Of a stretch of 64,000 nt of DNA, positions 22,330-35,139 are shown piece by piece. This DNA is from Corythucha ciliata (taxonomy: Eukaryota; Arthropoda; Insecta; Hemiptera; Tingidae). The DNA is taken from contig CM075941.1 of the NCBI GenBank assembly GCA_038030265.1, positions 12,710,001 to 12,774,000 of the forward strand. Reading direction: 5' to 3'. Numbering within the stretch: position 1 is the stretch's first letter; each line of letters starts with the position of its first letter. The notes under the pieces were generated by a model, which searched no databases, was not told where the DNA came from, and was given only the letters and a program-made list of their open reading frames with translations. The position numbers and the translations under genes were made by a program.

Positions 22330-25285
22330 GTGAGTTTTTCGAAAATCGAATCAAAGGCTTCCAATATATTTTGTTACATAAAATATAACGTTTGAAGGTG
22401 GTGTGTGGGGTGGGGGTTGGTGGTGGGGTGGGCTTTCTTTCTGTATACACCCCGATCGCAGCTCTTTTCTTTCTCCACTAAGACCATCAAACGTGATGTT
22501 TGCAAAACGTTTTATGTACTGTTGACTTTTCTTTCTTTTTCCGATACATTTTTATTTGTTTTGTTTGTTTTTTTTTTTTTCAGTAGTTGTTTGACTGGGG
22601 AAACGTGACGGATAGTAGTAACCCATCCCCCTCTTCCCAAATACCAATTGCTGAAAATAGAAACGCAGTGCGGCATGGATATAGAGTAATTGTCCTTTGA
22701 TGCCAAAGATTGACAATGAAAACGTATAGCATTGTCAGTGTGGATGAGGTGCGGGGAGTTTGGTGTAACTGGAACACAGGGATTTGATCCCAGACGAAAC
22801 AATAAAATGCTCTTAAGCTTTGAGAGCGTGAAACACGTCAAGACCTTCGTTGACAGCGAAATGAAATTTTAAAAAGGGTTCGGGAGAAGGATGAAAAAAA
22901 AAAATTGACTCCATATATTACTTTTAGTGAAATTGAATGATTGAAAGTCGACAAATCATGGAAGGAAGGGAGAAGAAAAAGCCTTCTCGATTGAAGTATT
23001 CAATCAAGCGGACGGTAAACAAATTATTTCCGTCAGTCGACCCAGTCAATTACTTTACGCTGTCATCTTCTTTCAATTGTGTTTCAAAAAAATCGATTTA
23101 TCAAAGGCAATAGGCCTGAAAATGTCTTCTCTTCTCTATTCTTTACATGGAAACATAACTTTTTTCCGTTTATTCAACGGATATTTTCCCAGTGAAGCCA
23201 CCGTGGACCTTTGTTGGTCCTCAACTTTTCCATTTCGTCAACCCGGAGGCGGGTTGCGGTAGCTCTTTTCTTGGTAGCCTCTTTTGTTACTTCATTATAC
23301 GAAAGTCAAGAAGCTCAGCGCAATGTTCAAGCACTACTTGCAGGCCTTAACCCTCCCTTTTTCTCCTAAGTATCCACTCCTTCACCCCTCCCTACACCAC
23401 CCCCAAACTAGTTTTTTTTAGAGCTCTGAAACTCTGAAATACTCAGTTTTTTTTATTTTTTGTATTTTAAGCGTGGAAGAAATCCTCTTGCACTTACTTA
23501 CTATCCACTCCAATTAAAATTAAGAATTCCCCTAGTTTGTTTCTCTCTTCGAACGACCCAAACTTTCCTGGAATTTAAATATTTTACATCGACTTTTTAT
23601 TTGTCTTCGTTATAGCCTCTAGAACTACACAGAAATAAAAGTTCTGCCCCCTCACCACCGTGCTGTTTTAAATTCCTAATTTTCAGCCTTCGCTTTAAAA
23701 CCCAATGAACTGAGAATGATGACAGGGTGCTGTGTGTGAGGAGGCGGTGGAGTTGGGTGGGGATAGGCACCACCTCAATTACTATCGTATAGCAGGGGCT
23801 GTTCGTAAAGGGTGAAACCGGAGGGAAAATGAGCGATAATGGAGGTTTTGGTGAACTGTGAAATTCCGCAGTAGCGGTGGAGTAGGGTGGGGGGGGGGGT
23901 TCGACACCCTTAGAAAGATTTACCGCGCGCATAGCGCGATAATTGTTTCACATTTCTCCGCCTTTTCTGGTTTATTATCGGGACGGTGTGATGAGAGGGG
24001 GGGACAAATGTGACGTTCTGTGTTGGAACCATATCAAACGGGCGAGTCATTTAATTTATTTAATTTTTGTACATTGTCCGATCGATTTCAACAAAAATGT
24101 TTTAAAAACACCCCTCATCCACTCCCCTTCACTGTGTTAAAACTCAAAGTAAAAATAAATAAAGTGAAATCACCTCCCCTTCACGGTCTCATTCATTAAT
24201 GAACTTCGTCAAAAAACAAGAGATATTATTTTCCTCGAATCCCCAAGCGCGTTTGTTCTCCCTCCTAACACACCAGGCTTATTAGAGAGAACAAATTTGC
24301 ATTTCAATGCTTTCAAGGGTGGTAAAGAGGGGGGGCTCGTTGGAGTAAAAACTTGGAATATATCCCAAGTGATTTACACACACACAAAAAAAAACCAATT
24401 TCGGAAATTTGGTAAGACGCCTACCGCTGAAATAACACTCGAGTTATAGTTTGACCCGCATAACGGAGAAGTTGTGCGGATCACTGTCTACCTTATCTTT
24501 TATTTAATCCACAGATTTGTTTGTATTTTTTCCCCCTTCCATTTATTTATTTATTTGATTGATTATTTAACAATTTGAAATGGTAATTTAGTGAGTGCGT
24601 GTAGTTTCGGTGTGGGGGGGGGGACTTGTAACCATCGATCACTGTCAGACACCAATAAAATACCGATAAAAAAAAAATCTCCCTTGACAGTAGTCCTTGT
24701 AATTTATGTAAGGATTACCATACACCATTCCAGTTTTTTTGTGTTTGTTTATTTTCTATTTAAAAATTAATTCAAAAGTGATTTTAGATTCATTGACCAG
24801 GAGGGGGAATGTGTAGTGTCTCCCAGTAAGAAGAGGGAAATTAAAAGACCGAGCTCAGGATTAACTCACTTGTCCGTCCCTTAAATAATAAATTGTTTTT
24901 TTGTTTTTTTTTAAAACACACTCTCACGAGTAAACACACCTGTGGCTGAGAAGAAAAAAAAAACAAACAAAAACGGGGTTTTCATTCCCCTTTGACCCAG
25001 CTTTGACCTCTCTAAACGAGTGCTTTTAGTGACCGTTGCCTCTCCTTGTTTATTGTTTGTACAAACCTTGGGGATGAAAACCAAAGGAGGGGGAAAACTT
25101 TTGTGTGTGTTTTTTTTGGTTTTTTTTTTTTGTTCATTTCATGTTTCTTAGATCTATATTATCAGTGCTTTTATTTTAATGCAATATTTATGTTGTAATG
25201 ACGCATCCTATACAGTTACCTGCTGCCTACCAGTTAGTTGCAAAATTAGAGTTTTCTCTGTATGAATCGAGAAACCACAAGTTAG
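22330..25285. other. Unique sequence, probable intron
   Basis: It follows a consensus donor at 22330. Homopolymer tracts (G runs at 23890 and 24614, T and A runs) are frequent. No exon, transposon or RNA gene could be supported. Confidence 0.4.
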
Positions 25286-25289
25286 CGGA

Positions 25290-25605
25290 TTTTTTCAATT
25301 TTGACATTGAGGTTTTTTTTAAATTTTAGCTGCGATTAGCGCCTTTTCTCTATTTTAAACGAGAAAATAAGAATAAGCGCTTAATCTCGATTTTGTCTCA
25401 AAGCGTTATTTCTACATTTTAGATGTGAACTAGCGCTTTATCTCAAAGTGAACCGTGAATTAGCTGATGTCATCCACAGCCACTCAAGCTCCTTCCAGAA
25501 ACCGCAAATTGGCATTTTCCCAATTTTTTTCAGCGAATTAACGTTTTGGTCAAGTAAAGCTGCGAGTTAGCAATTTTGTCCTTGAAATCGCATCAAGAAA
25601 CCACA
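25290..25605 (-). repeat. Family A minisatellite, reverse (left fragment)
   Basis: Units of the TTAGC(G)...CTCAATTTTAG type end where the inverted repeat at 25609 begins. The same reverse-oriented array resumes at 34440, so the intervening DNA transposons were inserted into it. Confidence 0.6.
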
Positions 25606-25608
25606 AGG

Positions 25609-25740
25609 TATAGTCCAGTCAACGAATGATTCTAGAAGGAATGAGTGAAAGCAGAAAGTTTGACTCCGGAACCTTGTTAGGGCTAGTTAGGAGGCAAACA
25701 TCCTAAAAGTCCCCACCCCTAGGAGATGAGCCCTAGGTAG
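25609..25740 (+). repeat. Left terminal inverted repeat of the host DNA element
   Basis: Near-complement of 32930-33060; see the host element entry. Confidence 0.7.
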
Positions 25741-25780
25741 TTGTTATAGAGGACTAAATCCTCCCCGTTAAAAAAAAAAA

Positions 25781-25792
25781 TAACTTCTGACC
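25781..25792 (+). repeat. Target-site duplication, left copy
   Basis: TAACTTCTGACC, identical to 32562-32573. It abuts the poly(T) end of the left Jockey-like copy, whereas its partner abuts the 5' end of the right copy. Confidence 0.85.
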
Positions 25793-28202
25793 TTTTTTTT
25801 TTTTTTTTTTTTTTTTTTATTTATTAAATACTTGGCCTGCCCGAGAGCAATAACATGCACTGCTAATAAGGAAAAAACAACGGGATATAAATACATTGCG
25901 CACTCGCAGGGTACTTACAAATGACAAAATAAATAGCTGACGTGATTAATTGATTAAAATCTACACCATATCTAGCGGCATGCGCCTTTTAAGTCTTCTA
26001 TTAGGTGGCTCTTCAAGTAGTCGAATCGCCAAAATGTTGGGGTGGCGGTGCAGTCTCCGCTCGTAAGACACGAGATGCTTCTTTACTACTTCTACGACGG
26101 GGTCGATCTGCAGGTCACCATGCAGTGTTTTATTTTGCTCATAGTATGGCGCCCCCTCCATATTGCGTAGCATAATGTTCTGCCTTCGCTGCAGAAGCTC
26201 CAAATTTGAGTCGACACAGTAACCCCACACCGGAATACCGTACGCCCAAATAGGTCTGATCACCGTTGTGTAAAACAAGCGCTTGTTGTAGGTTGATAAT
26301 TTATTTCTTGCCCGTAGCAACCAAGATAGTGATCTGAATCTAATCCTAATTTCAGCGCATTTGGATACTATATGCGGCTTCCAGGTAAGTCTTTTATCCA
26401 GCGTGAGCCCAAGGTATTTGACTTTATCACCCACTGGAATTTGTTGGCCGTTGACTACGGAGGGAACATAAGCATGAGGCCTTAATGCAAAATCAATCCT
26501 AGCTGATTTAGTGGAGTTTAATTGGATTTTCCACCTCCTAGTCCAGTCAGAAATATCATTAAGCGACCGTTGCAGATTTTCCACGGCTGAGGAGTAATCA
26601 CAATGTGGCGCCAAAATTGCCGTATCGTCCGCGTACGTAGCTACGTGGGTTTCCCGATTCAGTGGAATATCCGCCGTGTACAACGTATAAAGCAGCGGAC
26701 CGAGCACACTACCCTGTGGTACTCCTGCTTCTATGGGACGCACGTCAGACTGCCCTTCCCCATACTGTACTTGGAACCTTCTGTTAGTAAGATATGACTG
26801 CAATATAAGCACGTGATGCATCGGAAGGTATTGGCTAATTTTATGAAGGAGCCCCGCGATCCACACTCGATCGAAAGCCTGACTGACATCAAGAAAGACT
26901 GCAGGACAAAACATCTTTTCCTCCAGAGCAGCTCGGGCAATATTCGTTACTCGGTGTACTTGCTCTACGGTCGCATGCTCAGCACGAAAGCCGAATTGGT
27001 GTTCTGGTATAATTTGAATCTCGTTTATGATATTTATTAGCCTGCAGTAGAGAATTTTCTCGAAAAGCTTGGAAAGCGTCGGGAGCAGAGAGATTGGTCT
27101 GTACGACTTCGTTTCGTCAAGTGGTTTACCAGGCTTGGGTAACATAATTACTTTTGCTATCTTCCACTGATTCGGAAAGTATTTTGTATATATAACTGCG
27201 TTGAGTATGTACGTGAGCGTAACAACAGCCTTCTTCGGTATTTCCTTTAAAATTTCCGCTGACAACATGTCATGGCCGGGAGCTTTGTGAGGCTTGAGTT
27301 TGTTTATAAAACTCTGTACCTCCGGGGGTGAGGTCGGCTTGATCCTGTTTCCTTTATTGTACGTGATTGTTGGCAGAATGTCAGAGGTAACGTTGTTGGG
27401 TTTGAACGTGTTTTCCAGGTGTGCTGCAAAAGCGTCGGCCTTTTCTTGCTCGCTTCGGGCCCACGTGTTTGTCTCGGTGCGAATTGGCGGTACATAACTA
27501 GGAGATTTTTTTGCGGCTTTCGTTATCTTCCAGAGGGAGTAATTAGTTTCCCTCGTGGCGTCTAGTGAAAGTAGTAGAGATGTGAACGTATCATTATTTA
27601 TTTTCTTCAGTAAGTATTTAAGTTCTTTGCAGCGTTTGCTAAAAGCTGCCTTGCCTGCCGGGTCTCGTGTTGATTCCCACTTACGTCTGGCTTGTCTCCT
27701 TTCCCGGATGGCATTGCGAACTTCTTGCGGGTAGTATTGTCCTGTCTTCGCCTTAGCAGGCTTTGGGGTGGCATTCACTGCAGCTTCAGCAATGGTAGTT
27801 GTAAAGTATGTGATTGCATTATCAATATCGACTGGTCTCTTAAGTCGCGTATTTAATTCGATGCGAGCTGTAACTTCCTCCCGAAAGCTATCCCAGTTCG
27901 TAAGTTTGCTGGTAAGTTTCTGGCGGCTAGCTTTGCGGATGATGCTATTACTACACGTAAGTATGATCGGTGAATGGTCCGATGATAGATCGCTGACGTT
28001 CTGGAGCTCAAAATAGCCTTCAGCAATGCCTTTACAAATAAAGAAGTCAATACAGTCAGGGATCTTCAGAGGATCAGTAGGCCAGTACGTAGGTTCCCCA
28101 TTTGAGAGGCAAGTGGCCCCAGTCGCACCTATGGCGTTGTACAAAGCGGTACCCTTAGCCGTGATGAGTCGTGACCCCCACATGTGGTGTTTGGCATTGT
28201 AA
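25793..28202 (-). mobile_element. Jockey-like non-LTR retrotransposon, left copy, 5'-deleted
   Basis: The minus-strand element starts (as 3' end) with a 26-nt T run (25793-25818) representing its poly(A) tail, preceded in its own sense by AATAAA-like signals. It stops abruptly at 28202, inside the endonuclease region, where sequence identical to 32713 onward begins. It is nearly identical to the right copy at 28882-31262. Confidence 0.85.

Positions 28203-28207
<5 letters not shown>
25961..28207 (-). pseudogene. ORF2 (endonuclease-reverse transcriptase), left copy, N-terminally deleted
   Basis: An uninterrupted frame of 748 codons covers the C-terminal part of an APE-type endonuclease (YNAKHHMWGSRL, then DHSPI near residue 80) and the whole reverse transcriptase: SYRPISLLPTLSKLFEK, QFGFRAEHATVEQ, VFLDVSQAFDRVW, GVPQGSVLGPLLYTLY and the catalytic YADD near residue 523. 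The thumb and C-terminal region follow to PLDMV. These motifs and the zinc-knuckle ORF1 of the right copy place it in the Jockey group. The first ATG is in the junction sequence, so the true start is lost. The enzyme copies element RNA into chromosomal DNA at a nick; this copy lacks the front of the endonuclease. Unlike the right copy it has no frameshift in the RT part. Confidence 0.85.
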
Positions 28208-28883
<676 letters not shown>

Positions 28884-29019
28884 TAAATACTTGGCCTGCC
28901 CGAGGGCAATAACATACACTGCTAATAAGGAAAAAACAACGGGATATAAATACATTGCGCACTCGCAGGGTACTTACAAATGACAAAATAAATAGCTGAC
29001 GTGATTAATTGATTAAAAT

Positions 29020-31675
29020 CTACACCATATCTAGCGGCATGCGCCTTTTAAGTCTTCTATTAGGTGGCTCTTCAAGTAGTCGAATCGCCAAAATGTTGGG
29101 GTGGCGGTGCAGTCTCCGCTCGTAAGACACGAGGTGCTTCTTTACTACTTCTACGACGGGGTCGATCTGCAGGTCATCATGCAGTGTTTTATTTTGCTCA
29201 TAGTATGGCGCCCCCACCATATCGCGTAGCATAATGTTCTGCCTTCGCTGCAGAAGCTCCAAATTTGAGTCGACACAGTAACCCCACACCGGAATACCGA
29301 ACGCCCAAATAGGTCTGATCACCGTTGTGTATAACAAGCGCTTGTTGTAGGTTGATAATTTATTTCTTGCCCGTAGCAACCAAGATAGTGATCTGAATCT
29401 AATCCTAATTTCAGCGCATTTGGATACATATGCGGCTTCCGGGTATGTCTTTTATCCAGCGTGAGCCCAAGGTATTTGACTTTATCACCCACTGGAATTT
29501 GTTGGCCGTTGACTACGGAGGGAACATAAGCATGAGGCCTTAATGCAATATCAATCCTAGCTGATTTAGTGGAGTTTAATTGGATTTTCCACCTCCTAGT
29601 CCAGTCAGAAATATCATTAAGCGACCGTTGCAGATTTTCCACGGCTGAGGAGTAATCACAATGTGGCGCCGAAATTGCCGTATCGTCCGCGTACGTAGCT
29701 ACGTGGGTTTCCCGATTCAGTGGAATATCCGCCGTGTACAACGTATAAAGCAGCGGACCGAGCACACTACCCTGTGGTACTCCTGCTTCTATGGGACGCA
29801 CGTCAGACTGCCCTTCCCCATACTGTACTTGGAACCTTCTGTTAGTAAGATATGACTGCAATATAAGCACGTGATGCATCGGAAGGTATTGGCTAATTTT
29901 ATGAAGGAGCCCCGCGATCCACACTCGATCGAAAGCCTGACTGACATCAAGAAAGACTGCAGGACAAAACATCTTTTCCTCCAGAGCAGCTCGGGCAATA
30001 TTCGTTACTCGGTGTACTTGCTCTACGGTCGCATGCTCAGCACGAAAGCCGAATTGGTGTTCTGGTATAATTTGAATCTCGTTTATGATATTTATTAGCC
30101 TGCAGTAGAGAATTTTCTCGAAAAGCTTGGAAAGCGTCGGGAGCAGAGAGATTGGTCTGTACGACTTCGTTTCGTCGAGTGGTTTACCAGGCTTGGGTAA
30201 CATGATTAATTTTGCTATCTTCCACTGATTTGGAAAGTATTTTGTACGTATAACTGCGTTGAATATGTACGTGAGCATAACAACAGCCTTCTTCGGTATT
30301 TCCTTTAAAATTTCCGCTGACAACATGTCATGGCCGGGAGCTTTGTGAGACTTGAGTTTGTTTATAAAACTCTGTACCTCCGGGGGTGAGGTCGGCTTGA
30401 TCCTGTTTCCTTTATTGTACGTGATTGTTGGCAGAATGTCAGATGTAACGTTGTTGGGTTTGAACGTGTTTTCCAGGTGTGCTGCAAAAGCGTCGGCCTT
30501 TTCTTGCTCGCTTCGGGCCCACGTGTTTGTCTCGGTGCGAATTGGCGGTACATAACTAGGAGATGTTTTTGCGGCTTTCGTTATCTTCCAGAGGGAGTAA
30601 TTAGTTTCCCTCGTGGCGTCTAGTGAAAGTAGTAGAGATGTGAACGTATCATTATGTATTTTCTTCAGTAAGTATTTAAGTTCTTTGCAGCGTTTGTTAA
30701 AAGCTGCCTTGTCTGCCGGGTCTCGTGTTGATTCCCACTTACGTCTGGCTTGTCTCCTTTCCCGGATGGCATTGCGAACTTCTTGCGGGTAGTATTGTCC
30801 TGTATTCGCCTTAGCAGGCTTTGGGGTGGCATTCACTGCAGCTTCAGCAATGGTAGTTGTAAAGTATGTGATTGCATTATCAATATCGACTGGTCTCTTA
30901 AGTCGCGTATTTAATTCGATGCGAGCTGTAACTTCCTCCCGAAAGTTATCCCAGTTCGTAAGTTTGCTGGTAAGTTTCTGGCGGCTAGCTTTGCGGATGA
31001 TGCTATTACTACACGTAAGTATGATCGGTGAATGGTCCGATGATAGATCGCTGACGTTCTGGAGCTCAAAATAGCCTTCAGCAATGCTTTTACAAATAAA
31101 GAAGTCAATACAGTCAGGGATCTTCAGAGGATCAGTAGGCCAGTACGTAGGTTCCCCATTTGAGAGGCAAGTGGCCCCAGTCGCACCTATGGCGTTGTAC
31201 AAAGCGGTACCCTTAGCCGTGATGAGTCGTGACCCCCACATGTGGCGTTTGGCATTGTAATCTCCACCCACGATCCATCTGTCCCCAAGGGTGCCAAAAA
31301 ATGCCAGATAATCTGCGGTTACGATTCTATGCTTTGGAGGACTATAAATTGCCGCAATTTTAGTGACTGAGCCATTTTCATTGTAAATAGTAATACATGC
31401 TGCTTGAATTTGTCTGGTTGTGTAGCTGTTATTTTCATGATGTCTCAGGCTGCTCCTCCATGAGCTGCATCATCTGGATGATTGCAGGTGTAAAGGCTGT
31501 AATCACGTATTTCAGCATTACTACGTGACGTAAGATGGGTTTCTGAGAGTAGTGCGATGTCGATGCTTTCCATTTGTAGAAATTGCGCGAGTTCGTATTT
31601 TCTTTTGAGCAATCCGTTGATATTCAACAACAAGATTCTTTTAGCTTGGTATGAAATGGCATTTGTGGGGTACAT
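29020..31675 (-). pseudogene. ORF2 (endonuclease-reverse transcriptase), right copy, two frameshifts
   Basis: The start at 31675 reads MYPTNAISYQAKRILLLNIN, the endonuclease N terminus, with LLSETHLTS following. The frame breaks near 31445 (after HGGAA), apparently through a short deletion, and continues in another frame through LRHHENNSYTTRQIQAA to WIVGGDYNAKRHMW. The RT domain (SYRPISLLP, FLDVSQAFDRVW, YADD) is intact. A one-base deletion near 29427 shifts the C-terminal part, which is open again to the stop at 29020. The left copy has no such deletion. Expected product: APE-type endonuclease plus reverse transcriptase of a Jockey-group element. Confidence 0.85.
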
Positions 31676-32561
31676 TAGAATAATTTCGTGAGTAACTTGG
31701 TTAATAGCTCAAGTATCACGGCGTTTTGGCTAATCATTTTTTCAGTCATCTCTTCGAGCCGACTGTTTATGACTGTTGAAGGCTGAATTATTACCTCTTG
31801 AGGAGATGTGGAATCTTCTTGGTTTTTCTGTGTGATTTTTCTGGCTGCCACCTCAGAAAACGAGCGTCGAAACCGGACAGACGCAGGGGATCGCTGTGTG
31901 GTTATGCTTGACGCTGATTTGAACTTTGGTGAACCTGCACTTAATTTCTTATAGACTGGACAACCTTTGTAGTTGGCCGTATGTTTCCCGCCGCACAACC
32001 CACAGGTAGGTTCCGCATCAGAAGCTTTATTACATTCACGATTGTCATGACCCTCGCCACATTTCACACAGACTGCTGGCAAAGTGCAGTAGGTTTTACT
32101 GTGCCCATATTGCTGACACCTCTTACACTGGACAATGTCACGTTTTGGGTGTGGTGACTCTACTCGAATTTTCGTGTGCATTAGAGATTCTAGTTGATAT
32201 ACACTCTTACTTTTTTCATCTGGATCCAGCTCAACAAAAAACAGTGGCAGAGGATCCTTTGTTTTCCAATGTCGAATATTCATGACATTACGGACAATTT
32301 CCAATGTCGAATATTCATGACATTACGGACAGCAAAACCTTCCTCTTCTAGCGCTGCCTTTATGTCATTTGAGTGTATCGAATGGTGCAGATGACGTATC
32401 ACCACTTTAAGGGAAGCTCAGACTTGATTTGGTATGTGTAAAAAGCAATGCTTTTCGATAGAAATTCATTAACCAGTTTCCTATAGCTGTCTGATGTCCG
32501 AACTTGAATTTTAACTACATTGTTGGCTAAAGCTTTAGTCGAGAATTCCGCGCCACCGACT
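31675..32561 (-). pseudogene. ORF1 (Gag-like, CCHC zinc knuckles), 5'-truncated and frameshifted
   Basis: Reading from 32560 downward: VGGAEFSTKALANN, VRTSDSYRKLVNEF, a one-base slip near 32415, VVIRHLHHSIHSNDIKAALE, then a frameshift caused by a 35-bp tandem duplication, then RHWKTKDPLPLFFVEL and three CCHC knuckles: CKRCQQYGHSKTYC, CVKCGEGHDNREC, CGLCGGKHTANYKGC. This order (PRE_C2HC-like region then knuckles) is that of Jockey-group ORF1 proteins, which bind element RNA. No start codon remains because of 5' truncation. The stop overlaps the ORF2 start. Confidence 0.8.
32264..32330 (+). repeat. 35-bp tandem duplication inside ORF1
   Basis: TTCCAATGTCGAATATTCAT and the following 15 bases occur twice in direct succession. 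As 35 is not a multiple of three, the duplication breaks the ORF1 frame. Confidence 0.9.
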
Positions 32562-32573
32562 TAACTTCTGACC
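32562..32573 (+). repeat. Target-site duplication, right copy
   Basis: TAACTTCTGACC, partner of 25781-25792. Confidence 0.85.
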
Positions 32574-32712
32574 TGTTCCAATAAATGGGTGCATTGCATA
32601 CACATATAGTTCCTAAATAAAATTTAGTCCTCTACAGCTTTCCTTCCTGGAGGCTTTCTTCTAGGATGAACGGTTCAGAAGATGTAAAGAAATATTTAAC
32701 GAAAACCGTGAG

Positions 32713-33165
32713 GTAAAACAATTTGTTTTTCGGAAATTTTCACTTTTTCGGGGCATGTATCTCGAAAACGGTTTGGAATTAGTAAATAATGTGTATATAG
32801 AAAGTTGTAGGGAATTTTATGAACTTTCATTGGTTATAACCGTTAAGTTTGCCTACAACGCGCCGTTCTCAAGATATTAGTAGAAACCCGAAAAATAGTG
32901 CCTTTTTTGTGCCCCCCCCCCACCAAGGGCTCACCTCCTAGGGGTGGAGACTTTTAGTATGTTTACCTCCTAACTAGCCCTAACAAGGTTCCGGAGTCAA
33001 ACTTCCTGCTTTTGCTCATTCCGTCTACTCCCTTTTTGAGCACTCGTTTAATGGACTGTACTATAGTCGGATCGACGAAAGAATGTGCATGAGTGGTGGG
33101 AGGTCATAAGTCCGCTTTTTCCCTCTCTTAACGTGGTTCTCTACTTCTCCTCTTATTATCAAACA
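32713..33165 (+). repeat. Right copy of the duplicated segment
   Basis: Original, uninterrupted version of the block at 28203-28653. Position 33165/33166 (ATCAAAC/AACTGC) is the empty site corresponding to the T-tract junction. Confidence 0.85.
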
Positions 33166-34410
33166 ACTGCAACCAATAACAGAGAGTGTCACCGATAAAA
33201 TAGGAGAGGCTTCTCTCAGGTGATGGTGTGGTGGCGGTAAGTCATATGGGCTTAGGGAAAAGAGAGAGGGTAATTTCATGCACATTCTTTCACCCAAAGT
33301 TGTATTGGCGATTGTAGCTATCACTAGCGGCGCTAGTGTCGTGTGATAATGAAACCGGTACTCCCCACATATGTTATTTTTAGTGAATGGTTGAACAAGT
33401 TTTGTGTTTTTCGTGAAGTGTTTTTTCGTTGTCAACGTCTGAAACATAATGGGAAAAAAGTAGTCAGTTGGCCTAAATTGACGAGAACAGAAGAACATGG
33501 CTTCTGTTACATTTATACTCAAAGTCAAGCAAGCTTCCAAGCCTTTCGGCCGTCGACTTTCTCCCAACCTTGGGCTAATTGATAGCTGACACCGTTGAAC
33601 CCTCAATTTTTGGGAAACATTGAAATGACAATGTTGTGTCTCGTTTACGACGGGAAGAGCAACTAAAGACACAGCAGTTTTCTCTGGATTCACCCTTGAG
33701 AAACATCCCACGAGCGCCTTATCATTTCTTTATTCGTACTCGCCAGCTCACCGTTTCGTTTTAGTGCTCAGAGAACGGCACGGGTTCAGCAAAATGGTCG
33801 AAAACGTTTTTGAATCGGTGTTTTCGAGTTTTCCTGCTCCAACAAATAGCCGACAGTGAAAGTTTCTGTACAGGTGTACTGCGCACCCGCATAACCGTCT
33901 TATTTTCTTGATTCGGTGTGATACCAAAGGTACAATATCGAGGCCTCCTCGTTACCATCGGATTATTTAGCCGTAGTTCACAGTAAAAAAGTGTCATTGA
34001 TCAACATTTTTGATACATGAACTTCCTCATTGTATAAAACCTTTGTTGTAGTTTGTTGTCAAACGACAACAACAAATCACATGGAGTACCGGACTCAATG
34101 TTTCTCAGAAACGCCGCCAGATATCGTATCCCTTAGCTACAATCGCCAGTTTTAGTCTGCTTGAACCAATCATCCACTGTTCATTACTATTATGTCGTGA
34201 TAGACCCGACATTCATACTTTTCATTTGGTTTAATAAACTATTATTTTTTATTTGTTCACAAGCGTTTTCCGAACCGCCAAATTTTGGGACCAAATGTCA
34301 TGTGGCACTCTGGCGGGAGCAATTTTCCCTCTAGCTTTAGTGACCACGCGTTATCAGAAGAGAAATGACTTGGTATTTACATGAATTTGCTTTCACCGAT
34401 CCGACTATAG
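33061..34410. mobile_element. 1.35-kb DNA element with CTATAGTCGG ends
   Basis: The left end CTATAGTCGGATCGACGAAA and right end (complement CTATAGTCGGATCGGTGAAA) are flanked by TA at 33059-33060 and 34411-34412, pointing to TA-type target duplication. The first ~230 bases equal the complete MITE at 55238-55484. A second inverted pair lies inside (33303-33365 with 34084-34151). No transposase was recognised; a 216-codon frame over the left part is non-coding. Confidence 0.65.
33303..34151. repeat. Nested foldback with about 60-bp arms
   Basis: ATTGGCGATTGTAGCT...CTAGCGGCG...CCGGTACTCC at 33304-33365 is complementary in order to 34084-34148. It may be a second MITE inserted into the CTATAGTCGG element. 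The interior shows no recognised coding sequence. Confidence 0.55.
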
Positions 34411-34416
34411 TACCAA

Positions 34417-34437
34417 TTTTTTTTTTTTTTTTTTTTT
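34417..34437 (+). repeat. T tract of 21
   Basis: Lies between the right end of the CTATAGTCGG element and the resumption of the family A array. Confidence 0.8.
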
Positions 34438-34439
34438 CA

Positions 34440-34815
34440 ATTTTTGACACGAACTGGCTCCTCTCCAATTTCAATTTTAGCCTAAAACTTGGGTTTTTAT
34501 TTTAATATTAGCCGTGATTCAGCGAATTATCTCAATATTAGCCGTGATTTATCATTTTTTCTTACTTTTAGCAGTGAATTAACGCATTTTTTCTATTTAA
34601 GCAACGATAATTATCTTTTTTTTCAATTTTAGCTGCAAATAAAAGATTTTTATTATAACTTATAATATACCGTAATATACCGATATATATAATAAGCCGT
34701 GAATTAGCGCTTTTCCCTGGTTTTAGCAGTGAATTAGCGCTTTTCATTATATGTATGTATATTAATATTAGCAGCAATTCATTTAATTCTGGCCTTGAAT
34801 TATATCGTTTTATCT
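34440..34815 (-). repeat. Family A minisatellite, reverse (middle fragment)
   Basis: Units such as GCCGTGAATTAGCGCTTTTC. Continuation of the array at 25290-25605; interrupted again at about 34823. Confidence 0.65.
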
Positions 34816-35139
34816 CTTCTTTAGGTTCGTTTCACACATATGCGGTTTCTTGAGGCGCGGTTGCTGCGCGGAGGGTGCCTCCATAGAGATAAAAATGAAT
34901 GGAGAAAGCTTGGGCTTGAATTTTATTGGCCGTAGTGATTATGGTGGGAGGTGCTCCTTGTGAACCACAAAGTAACCTCAAGTCAAGTTGTTTTTATTTT
35001 ACATGTCCACTTTGAATATCTAGTTTTCTTTTTTTTCCTTTAAAAGTATACCCAGAAATGCTCACTAGTGAGTTTTTAGATTGTTTTACAGGACATTAAT
35101 AAAGTGAATAACCGACAACTACTCGGGTGAATCTTTATT

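Noticed and set aside
24788..24825. 38-bp micro-exon candidate (FIDQEGECVVSP) with GTAAGA donor
   Set aside because: The acceptor has no pyrimidine tract and its phase does not fit the transmembrane exon.
33061..33711. 216-codon minus-strand frame
   Set aside because: It covers the terminal repeat of a MITE; the copy at 55238-55484 gives similar chance frames, and no motif is visible.
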